Origin: Hymenobacter baengnokdamensis
Lineage (GTDB): Bacteria > Bacteroidota > Bacteroidia > Cytophagales > Hymenobacteraceae
DNA: 64,000 nucleotides
Direction of reading: 5' to 3'
Assembly (NCBI RefSeq): GCF_008728635.1
Contig: NZ_CP044285.1
Span: forward strand, 1,860,001-1,924,000
In this document: piece by piece, positions 16,510 to 23,357 of the stretch
Layout: each line of letters opens with the position of its first letter
How positions within the stretch are numbered: the stretch's first letter is position 1
Translations under genes and position numbers: made by a program
The notes under the pieces: generated by a model
What the model was told of the DNA's origin: nothing
Databases searched by the model: none
The model's input: only the letters and a program-made list of their open reading frames with translations

Positions 16510-17604
16510 CTATTTGCCTGCCAGGAACTTCCCGATATTCTCGTTCAAAAACTTAGCGTCGGCCGGGTTGCTGGCTGCGCCGGCCGTGTGGCCCCACAAC
16601 GACGGAATGGGCAGCAGCTGCACGCCCGGAATAAACGCCGCTTCGTAGCGCGCATCGCCCACCGGAAAGTACAAGTCGGTTTCGGAAGGCATGTAGAGGA
16701 GCGGCACTTTGATACTACGCAGCGCCTTTTCTACATCTCCGCCGAAGCCGGGCGTGGTGCCTACGTTGTGGTATTCCCAGGTGCGCATCTGGGCGATGAG
16801 GTCGTTGGCATCGGCCCCTGGAATAAAGTGGGTCCGGAAATTATTGAGTACCTGCTCGAAGGTGGTGCCGGGCTTCTCATCAGTGCGCCACAACTCCCGG
16901 CGCCACCACTCCTGCGAAAAGAGCCAGCCCGTCCAGACGGTGGCAAACGCCTCCAGGCCCTTGGTGGGCGGGGCGGTATAGTCGCCATTTTTAAACGCCT
17001 CATCGGCGGTGAGGGCCGCAATCTGGCCCTCCAGGCGCACCACGCCGTGCGGGTAGTTCTTGGCCGTACCCGAAGTCGCTACGATGCGGTCGGCAAAAGT
17101 CGGGTAGCTCACCGCCCACTGAAACGCCTGCTCGGCACCCATCGAAAAGCCGATAAGGGCGCGCAGGTGCGTTATCTTCAGTTCTTTGGTAAGCAGCTCA
17201 TGCACTGCCTGCACGTTGTCGCGAATAGTCATCACCGGGAAGCGCGGCCCGTGAAAAGGCTCGGGCGTATTGCTGGGCGAGGAAGAGTGCCCGTTGCCAA
17301 ACAGCTCGGTCGTGACCAGGAACAGCTTCGTGGTATCCAGGCATTTGCCGGGACCAATCAGCCACTCGTAGCCGCGGTGCCCGGCCATGTAGTGCGAGGG
17401 CAGCAGCACGGCATTGTCGCGCTTGGCATTGAGGTGGCCGTAGGTGCCGTAGCCGACCAGGGCTTTGGGTAGCACCGTGCCGCTCTCGGTTTTAAAATTA
17501 GCGAGCGTAAAAAAATGGTGCGGCACGCGGTCGGCCGCCGGCTTGGTTTGGGCTGCGGCGGAGAGACTGGCTACGGCGAGGAAGAGAAGTAGGAGATGGC
17601 GCAT
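16510..17604 (-). CDS. Secreted alpha/beta hydrolase, homoserine O-acetyltransferase (MetX)-like
   Basis: 364 residues with a signal peptide (HLLLLFLAVASLSAAAQ). The alpha/beta-hydrolase core resembles MetX: the LPKALVGYGTYGHLNAKRDN start, GPGKCLDTTKLFLVTTELFG, the nucleophile elbow GFSMGAEQAFQWAVSYP with the catalytic Ser near residue 155, the Asp in PSETDLYFPV, and the His in SLWGHTAGAA. MetX itself is cytosolic, so a secreted copy is unlikely to make O-acetylhomoserine; similar proteins are often annotated only as alpha/beta fold hydrolase. No methionine gene is nearby. It is convergent with the acetamidase gene. Confidence 0.85.
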   Translation of the reverse strand: MRHLLLLFLAVASLSAAAQTKPAADRVPHHFFTLANFKTESGTVLPKALVGYGTYGHLNAKRDNAVLLPSHYMAGHRGYEWLIGPGKCLDTTKLFLVTTELFGNGHSSSPSNTPEPFHGPRFPVMTIRDNVQAVHELLTKELKITHLRALIGFSMGAEQAFQWAVSYPTFADRIVATSGTAKNYPHGVVRLEGQIAALTADEAFKNGDYTAPPTKGLEAFATVWTGWLFSQEWWRRELWRTDEKPGTTFEQVLNNFRTHFIPGADANDLIAQMRTWEYHNVGTTPGFGGDVEKALRSIKVPLLYMPSETDLYFPVGDARYEAAFIPGVQLLPIPSLWGHTAGAASNPADAKFLNENIGKFLAGK

Positions 17605-17630
17605 AGGGAGAGAAGGTAAAAATTTAAAGC

Positions 17631-17664
17631 AAGAACGTCATGCTGCCCGCAGCATGACGTTCTT
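17631..17664. repeat. Compact palindrome of repeat family B (AAGAACGTCATGCTG)
   Basis: AAGAACGTCATGCTGC (17631-17646) and GCAGCATGACGTTCTT (17649-17664) are perfect complements with only two bases between. On the minus strand this lies between the DUF1028 gene end and the hydrolase start. The same AAGAACGTCATGCTGA-type text forms the outer arm of the repeat at 25669-25774. Confidence 0.85.
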
Positions 17665-17685
17665 TAATCTTAGTAGTAGGTTAGC

Positions 17686-18681
17686 TTACTTCAGCGCCAG
17701 AATCTGCTTCAGCTCGGCTGGGCTAACCGTCAGCAGCCCCACTTTGGGCAGGCGCTCGGTGAGAATGCGCCAGTTGGGCTCCTGCTGGAAAATGGGCTTC
17801 AATAATGCCAGCGCGGCGGGTACCTGCTGCTTATTGGCCAGCGTGATGGCGTGCCAGTACTTCATTTCCAGGTTTTTAGGAAACATATTTTCGGCGGCCT
17901 GATACTCCTGAATGGCTTTGGGCATGTCATTCTTTTCTACTGCCAGGTCGCCGGCGTTCATGTGGTCGTAGGCGCGGTGCAGGCTCAGCAGGCGGCGCAG
18001 CTCTACGAGCGGCTTGTCGGCATCGTCCACGCGCAGGTCCACGAGGCGGTCGGCCCAGGGGCCTTCGGTGGTGGTGCCGCGCACCACAAGCAGCGCGGCC
18101 GACTGCCGGCCCCGGATATCGCCGCCGGCGGCCTGGGCCGCGTCGAGGGCGGCCAGCACGCGCTCGGCCAGGGGCAGGGTGGCATTGGCTTCGTAGGCTT
18201 TGGCCATCGCGCCCCATACCGTGTTGTTCAGCATCATGTTGGCCTGGACGGAGAACTGCGCGCCCTGCTGGTGGCCGGCCATATCCACGCATTTTTTGCC
18301 GGTGTGGGTAGCCACGCGGCCCTGGTTGTCGAGAATAGCGACCTGGCGCACGTCGCGGCCTTCGTCGGCGGCTAGCAGCTCGTCGAGCGCCTGCTGGGCC
18401 GACTTGCCGCTTTTCAGCAGCGCCAGGCCGCGCAGGCCAAACGACTTATTGGTAAACGATTGCGTGGCCACTACGCCCACGCCCGCTTCGCCCCAGCTTA
18501 CCGAAGTGCCCACCGAAAACCAGTGGCTTTGCACGGCCACGGCCATTTCGCCGGTTTTGGGGTCGCGGGCCACGATGCTGAAGGTGTGGGCCAGCGGGTC
18601 GGTGGCCGAGTAGATGGATTGCGCGGCGGCCAGCTGGCCCAGCAGCAGCGCCGCCAAGAAGGGTAGAAGCTTGTGGAGCAT
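17686..18681 (-). CDS. Secreted DUF1028 (Ntn-hydrolase-like) protein
   Basis: 331 residues from ATG 18681 (MLHKLLPFLAALLLGQLAAA signal). After cleavage the mature protein starts with a DUF1028 domain: HTFSIVARDPKTGEMAVAVQ, SVGTSVSWGEAGVGVVATQS, LRGLALLKSGKSAQQALDEL, DVRQVAILDNQGRVATHTGK, RQSAALLVVRG, VDLRVDDADKPLVELRRLL. The remaining 90 residues are helical and TPR-like (AYDHMNAGDLAVEKNDMPKA, and so on). DUF1028 proteins are thought to be Ntn-type amidohydrolases; no substrate is established from the sequence. An in-frame upstream extension of 17 codons is not typical. Confidence 0.88.
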   Translation of the reverse strand: MLHKLLPFLAALLLGQLAAAQSIYSATDPLAHTFSIVARDPKTGEMAVAVQSHWFSVGTSVSWGEAGVGVVATQSFTNKSFGLRGLALLKSGKSAQQALDELLAADEGRDVRQVAILDNQGRVATHTGKKCVDMAGHQQGAQFSVQANMMLNNTVWGAMAKAYEANATLPLAERVLAALDAAQAAGGDIRGRQSAALLVVRGTTTEGPWADRLVDLRVDDADKPLVELRRLLSLHRAYDHMNAGDLAVEKNDMPKAIQEYQAAENMFPKNLEMKYWHAITLANKQQVPAALALLKPIFQQEPNWRILTERLPKVGLLTVSPAELKQILALK

Positions 18682-18733
18682 ACGAAAGGTTGAAGAAAAG
18701 CGAATGTAGCTAGCGTAGCCCGTCCTAAACACA

Positions 18734-18765
18734 GCAGCCCCCCGGCCTGGTGGGCCGGGGGGCTG
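18734..18765. terminator. Strong GC hairpin between the xylanase and DUF1028 genes
   Basis: GCAGCCCCCCGGCC (18734-18747) pairs with GGCCGGGGGGCTGC (18752-18765), loop TGGT. It lies downstream of the minus-strand xylanase gene (end 18823) and upstream of the DUF1028 start. No clear T-run follows on the minus strand, so its efficiency as a terminator is uncertain. Confidence 0.6.
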
Positions 18766-18822
18766 CGTGGGGAAAAGCAGTCCAGCTACAGTGGCTGGAT
18801 AACTGGCTAGGCTTAAAAGAGT

Positions 18823-20832
18823 TTATTCCACCGTCAGGCGCTGGCTAAACAAGCCGGCGTTGGTTTGCAGCCGCACGGTGTAGAGGCCCTGGGCTACGCC
18901 GGGCAGGCGCAGCGAGCGTACCGTTTCGGCGCTGGCCGGCAGGGTTTGGCGCAGTATAGTCTGGCCCAGCGCGTTCAGTAGCGATACTTCCACGGCTTGC
19001 TGGCCGAAGGTAGCCGGCAGGCTCAGCGATACCCGGCCACCGGTGGCCGGATTGGGATAGAAGAAGATAGCCGCCGTAGCGGCGCTGGCCGCCTTGGTGC
19101 CCAGCGTGGTGTTCTTAATATAGTCGCGCAGCCATGTCAGCGCCGGGCGCTCGGTGTTGTCGGAGTTGGCCAGGTAAGCGCCCTGCGCCGTGCGCCAATG
19201 GCCCACGCGGTAGCCCCATAGCGTCACGCCCTTCACGGCCGGATGTTCCCAGAAGATGGGAAATACGCGCTGATACTCAGCCAGCTGCACGGCATCACTG
19301 TTGTTGCCATTGGCATCGAGGGCATCCGAGTCGTATTCCGTGATGTAGAGCGGCACGCCGGGCGCGGCCAGCAGGTCGAGATTGGCTTTGAGCGTCGTTG
19401 CGGAAGTCGATTTCGTAGAAAACGCGTGGCCCTGAATCCCAACCCCATCGATAAGGCTGAGCGCCTTTAGCTGGGTGATGATGCGCACGTACGTCTGGGC
19501 AGTGTTGCCGTCGTTTTCGACGCTGTACTCGTTGAGCATCAGCTTCGCGCTGGGGAAGTACTGCCGGGCGAGCTGGAACGACTTGATAATCCAGTTGTAC
19601 TGGGTAGTGCCGTCGGGCAGGCTAGTGGTGCCGCCCAGCGCATTGAGGTAGGCGCCGCCGGCCGGGTCATCGGTGCCGGCCGTTGAGCCCACCGTTACCT
19701 TGCCCGTGGGCGGCGTGTGAATCGGCTCGTTGACTACGTCAATAAAATCAATTTTTTTACCGGCAAAGTGGTCGGCCACCGCCTTATACCAGTTGTTAAT
19801 TTCGGTCAGCTGGTCGGCGTCCGACAAACCCTTGAGCCAGGTTGGCTGCTGAGCGCCCCACACCAGATTGTGCAGGCGGAATACACCCCCGATTTTAGCG
19901 CAGCGGTTGTAGGCACTGTCCAGGTCGGCCCAGTTGAAGGTGCCGCGCGTTGCTTCCACGCTGCCCCACTTGCCGCCGTTTTCGGGCGTTACCGAGTTCC
20001 AGTACTTTGTAAAATAAGGCGACTGCGCGGTGCTGTAAGCGCAGCCGAGGTACTTGGGCTTGCCCGTAGCCAGCGCCGGGCCAGTGGGCACGAACACTAC
20101 GGGCGGAGTGGCCGAGCCCGGCGTACCGGCATCAAGGTTGGCCACGGTAAAGTATAGTCCCTTCTTGCCAAATACGAACTTATCCAAGTCCAAGCCGTCT
20201 TCCCGCGCGCCAACCTGAAACGTCTGCGTCAGGTTGCCGGCCGTCACCGTGAAGCTCACCAGCGCCGCGCCCCCAAAGCTGTACTGCGACAAGTCTACCC
20301 ACTTCCATACGCCCGTGGCGGCACCGCCGGCGCCATCAACCACGGCCGTAGCGCTGGTGTACCCAATGTTAAACAGGTTGTTGCAGTTTACCCAATCGCT
20401 GCCCGTAACCGGGCTCTTCGTGCCGAAGCTATTGGCGTAGTAAAAGCTGTCGTCGTTGGCCCCGTTGGGGCCTACCCGAATGCGGGCGTACAGGTCATAA
20501 GTACCGGCCTCCGGAAAAGTAACCGTGTAGCTCAGCACGCGTGCCGCCGTGGCGGGCGCCGACCCACCTACGCCGCCACCCGGCGCGGTGGGGGCGGTGT
20601 AGGCCGCTACATCGGTTAGGGTAGTGGCGTAGCTGATGGTCGGCGTGGTGCCCGAGGCCGCAATGGTGCGAAAGGCCCAGTCGCCGGTACTTGCGCCGGC
20701 CACGGGGGTGGCCGGGTTGGTGGAGGTGCCGCTTTCGGCCTCCACTACCACGGGGGCAGCCTGGGCCAGGACGGTAAAGTGACTGCCGAGCGCAGCCACC
20801 AGCGCAAGTAGTATGCGTTGAGGTTTCTTCAT
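18823..20832 (-). CDS. Secreted endo-1,4-beta-xylanase, GH10, with N-terminal carbohydrate-binding-like domain and T9SS sorting domain
   Basis: 669 residues. Signal peptide to about residue 26. Residues 27-225 form a beta-sandwich like CBM6/35 modules (VVVEAESGTS, GTYDLYARIRVG, DLDKFVFG). The GH10 barrel covers about 255-565: YFTKYWNSVTPENGGKWG, RLHNLVWGAQQPTWL, the acid/base Glu in IDFIDVVNEP (about 370), LMLNEY, GVGIQGHAF, the nucleophile Glu in LYITEYD (about 499), and VTLWGYRVGHWR. The C-terminal 75 residues are a type A T9SS sorting domain (FFYPNPATGGRVSLSLP to LYTVRLQTNAGLFSQRLTVE), so the enzyme is exported by T9SS to the cell surface or medium. Twin LacI-type operator-like sites lie upstream (20972-21011). 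Confidence 0.93.
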   Translation of the reverse strand: MKKPQRILLALVAALGSHFTVLAQAAPVVVEAESGTSTNPATPVAGASTGDWAFRTIAASGTTPTISYATTLTDVAAYTAPTAPGGGVGGSAPATAARVLSYTVTFPEAGTYDLYARIRVGPNGANDDSFYYANSFGTKSPVTGSDWVNCNNLFNIGYTSATAVVDGAGGAATGVWKWVDLSQYSFGGAALVSFTVTAGNLTQTFQVGAREDGLDLDKFVFGKKGLYFTVANLDAGTPGSATPPVVFVPTGPALATGKPKYLGCAYSTAQSPYFTKYWNSVTPENGGKWGSVEATRGTFNWADLDSAYNRCAKIGGVFRLHNLVWGAQQPTWLKGLSDADQLTEINNWYKAVADHFAGKKIDFIDVVNEPIHTPPTGKVTVGSTAGTDDPAGGAYLNALGGTTSLPDGTTQYNWIIKSFQLARQYFPSAKLMLNEYSVENDGNTAQTYVRIITQLKALSLIDGVGIQGHAFSTKSTSATTLKANLDLLAAPGVPLYITEYDSDALDANGNNSDAVQLAEYQRVFPIFWEHPAVKGVTLWGYRVGHWRTAQGAYLANSDNTERPALTWLRDYIKNTTLGTKAASAATAAIFFYPNPATGGRVSLSLPATFGQQAVEVSLLNALGQTILRQTLPASAETVRSLRLPGVAQGLYTVRLQTNAGLFSQRLTVE

Positions 20833-20971
20833 AGCGAAGAGGTTTGGGGGTGGGAAAAGGAAGGCGCAAGGCGAACCGATAGCCTGCTGGCGGCCCGGCC
20901 AATAGCTAAAGTTAGAGCGGCGCTCGTTAGAATAAAACCCTGTTTATTAGCTAAATAGTTAATAAAATGCT

Positions 20972-21011
20972 GCAAACGTTTGTGATAGCAAAGGCAAACG
21001 TTTGTGATAGG
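20972..21011 (-). promoter_or_regulatory. Twin operator-like sites upstream of the xylanase gene
   Basis: The 17-mer GCAAACGTTTGTGATAG occurs twice (20972-20988 and 20994-21010), 22 bp apart. Each has the perfect 10-bp palindrome CAAACGTTTG (20973-20982, 20995-21004). A central-CG, A/T-flanked palindrome of this kind is typical for LacI/GalR-family repressors that control sugar genes. The spacing of two helical turns would place two dimers on the same face. A possible -7 box (TAACTTTA, minus strand, 20914-20907) lies between the sites and the start codon. No LacI-family gene is in the window. Confidence 0.55.
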
Positions 21012-21080
21012 TGTCGATGCCAGAATTTTATTGTCAGCTGGTTATATGACAGGTTGGGTGCTATCTGTTGGCCACGAAAA

Positions 21081-21106
21081 AGGGTGCCGGCAAACGCCGG
21101 CACCCT
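21081..21106 (-). terminator. Intrinsic terminator of the M13 peptidase gene
   Basis: AGGGTGCCGGC (21081-21091) and GCCGGCACCCT (21096-21106) are perfect complements with an AAAC loop. On the minus strand the hairpin is followed by TTTTT. It lies 35 nt after the gene end. Confidence 0.9.
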
Positions 21107-21140
21107 CACGAAGTTAGTAATATTATGAATATTATATATA

Positions 21141-23243
21141 CTACCAGATAACTGCCCGGTCGGTCGCCGTGCGCGTCATCTTATCGCCTTCCTTGCAGCC
21201 AAAGGCCGCCTGAAACTGCGGCATGTTCATAATCGGCCCGATGGTGCGGTACTGGCCCGGCGAGTGCGGGTCGGTCTGAATCTGCTGGCGCAGGGCTTCG
21301 GGCCGGATGTTGGTGCGGCGCAGCTGCGCCCAGCTCATAAAGAAGCGCTGCTCGGGCGTGAAGCCGTCGTAGCGGGGGCGCGGGCCGTTACCGTAGCGCT
21401 GCTGGAGCTGTTTTTCGAGCGCCCCGTACACGATGGTGAGGCCGGCAAAGTCGGCCAGGTTTTCACCCATCGTCAGCTTGCCATTTACGTGCACCGAATC
21501 GAGGGGCGAGAAGGCGTCGTACTGGCGGCCCACCACGGCGGCGCGCTTGGTAAACTCGGCCGCGTCCTGGGGCGTCCACCAGTCGCGCAGATTGCCGGCG
21601 GCATCGTACTGCCGGCCCTGGTCGTCGAAGCCGTGGGTCATCTCGTGGCCCATCACGCCGCCGATAGCGCCGTAGTTTACGGCATCATCGGCCTTGGGGT
21701 CAAAGAAGGGCGGCTGCAAGTAGCCGGCCGGAAACACAATCTCGTTCAGCGGGGGGTTGTAATAGGCATTGATGGTGGGCGGCGTCATGCCCCACTCGGT
21801 ATGGTCGACGGGGCCACCAAAGCGGGCGGCCTCGCGGCGGCTTTCCCAGAGGCGGGCGGCCAGGATATTCCTGGTGTACGATTCGCGGCTGATATTCAGA
21901 GCCGAATAATCCTTCCACTTATCGGGATAGCCGATTTTTACGCGCAGAGCATTCAGCTTTTTTAATGCTTCGGCCTTGGTAGCGGCGCTCATCCAGGTAT
22001 TGGTCTGAATGTGCTCGGCCAGGCTGGCCTTTACGTTGCCAACCATCTCCAGCGCCTTCTTTTTCGCTTCGGGCGAGAAGGCCTTGTCCACGTAAAGCTG
22101 GCCAAATGCCTCGCCAATGGTGGCATCGGTAGCGGCCTGCACGCGCTTCCAACGAGTGGTTTGCTGCTTAGCGCCGGTCAGCACTTGGTTGTAGCGGAAG
22201 CTGGCTTCGACGTAAGCGGCCGGCAGCGTGGCGGCTACCGAACTCACCAGGTGCCAGCGCATATAGGTCTGTAAGTCGGCCAGCGGCTCTGTTTTGAGCA
22301 GGGCATTTACTTCGTCAAAAAACGCCGGCTGTCCCACAATCACTTCCTGCGCCTTGCCCAATTGCATATCGGCCAGCAGCCTGGGCAGCTGCACGGCGGG
22401 GTAGCGCTGCGCGGCGGCTGGCAGGGTCATCTGGTTGTAGTTGGCCTGCGGGTCGCGCAGCTCTACGCGGCTGCGCGAGGCCTGCGCCAGTCGCTTCTCG
22501 ATGCGCTCGACGGTGGCCGCGTTGCGCTGCGCCGTGGCCGCGTTGTCGCCCAGCAGGCCAAATACCTGCTGCATGTAGGTCTGGTAAGCCGCGCGGATTT
22601 TCTGCGTCCGGGCGTCGTCTTTCAGGTAGTAGTCGCGGTCGCCCATTGTCAGGCCGCCCTGGTCGAGGCCAATGACGTAGCGCGTCGTATTCTTTTCATC
22701 TACCTGCACCCCGCTCCGGAAGAAGGCGCCCGTACCCAATTCCTGCTCGTGGGCCACGAGAGCGGGCAACTCGGCGCGGGTTTTGAGGGCCGCAATGCGG
22801 GCCAGCTCGGGCTTAAGCGGCGTGATGCCGGCTTTTTCGATGGCTACCGTGTCCATGGCAGCGGCGTAAAAGTCGCCTACCTTCTGCGCGTTGGAGCCAG
22901 GTGCGGCGCTGCGGTTGGCCGCTGCCTCTTCGAGTATCTGCTTAAGCGTGGCCTGGGTGCGTAGGCCCAGCAGGTTGCGCGGTCCCCAGCTGGTGGCGTA
23001 GCTGGGCACTGGGTTGGCCTTGAGCCAGTTGCCACCCGAAAACTCAAAGAAATCATCGCACGGCGATACCGAGCGGTCGAGGTCGGCCATGTCAAGTCCT
23101 ACGCCCTTGGGGTCGGGCGCGGCGGCCGGCGCGGCAGTGGGTGTAGTGGCCGCCGTGGGTGGTGCGGCGGGGTGGCTGGTGGCACAGGCAGCTAGCGTAA
23201 GCAGGCTGGCGGCCAGCCACGGGCGGGAAGCAGGAAGCGGCAT
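21141..23243 (-). CDS. M13-family zinc metallopeptidase (neprilysin/PepO-like) lipoprotein
   Basis: 700 residues from ATG 23243. The N-terminus has a lipoprotein signal (SRPWLAASLLTLAACAT, lipid Cys about residue 21), then a Pro/Ala-rich linker. The M13 N-terminal domain starts at DLDRSVSPCDDFFEFSGGNW. Catalytic domain: zinc-binding IGGVMGHEMTHGFDDQGRQY (HExxH) near residue 530, the third ligand and helper Asp in MGENLADFAGL, NAYYNPPLNEIVFPAGYLQP, and the C-terminal DKMTRTATDRAVIW. The family removes short peptides in the periplasm or at the cell surface. The length is normal and the gene is monocistronic with a clear terminator. Confidence 0.93.
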   Translation of the reverse strand: MPLPASRPWLAASLLTLAACATSHPAAPPTAATTPTAAPAAAPDPKGVGLDMADLDRSVSPCDDFFEFSGGNWLKANPVPSYATSWGPRNLLGLRTQATLKQILEEAAANRSAAPGSNAQKVGDFYAAAMDTVAIEKAGITPLKPELARIAALKTRAELPALVAHEQELGTGAFFRSGVQVDEKNTTRYVIGLDQGGLTMGDRDYYLKDDARTQKIRAAYQTYMQQVFGLLGDNAATAQRNAATVERIEKRLAQASRSRVELRDPQANYNQMTLPAAAQRYPAVQLPRLLADMQLGKAQEVIVGQPAFFDEVNALLKTEPLADLQTYMRWHLVSSVAATLPAAYVEASFRYNQVLTGAKQQTTRWKRVQAATDATIGEAFGQLYVDKAFSPEAKKKALEMVGNVKASLAEHIQTNTWMSAATKAEALKKLNALRVKIGYPDKWKDYSALNISRESYTRNILAARLWESRREAARFGGPVDHTEWGMTPPTINAYYNPPLNEIVFPAGYLQPPFFDPKADDAVNYGAIGGVMGHEMTHGFDDQGRQYDAAGNLRDWWTPQDAAEFTKRAAVVGRQYDAFSPLDSVHVNGKLTMGENLADFAGLTIVYGALEKQLQQRYGNGPRPRYDGFTPEQRFFMSWAQLRRTNIRPEALRQQIQTDPHSPGQYRTIGPIMNMPQFQAAFGCKEGDKMTRTATDRAVIW

Positions 23244-23357
23244 AACAGAGCAAAAACGTGGGTAAACGTTTGGCAAGTTAAGCGTCCGGCGCAGAGCAGG
23301 AAGTTTGGGTGCCAGCGGGCACTATAGCTTGCTACAGTTGGCTACCTCCTGGCCGCT

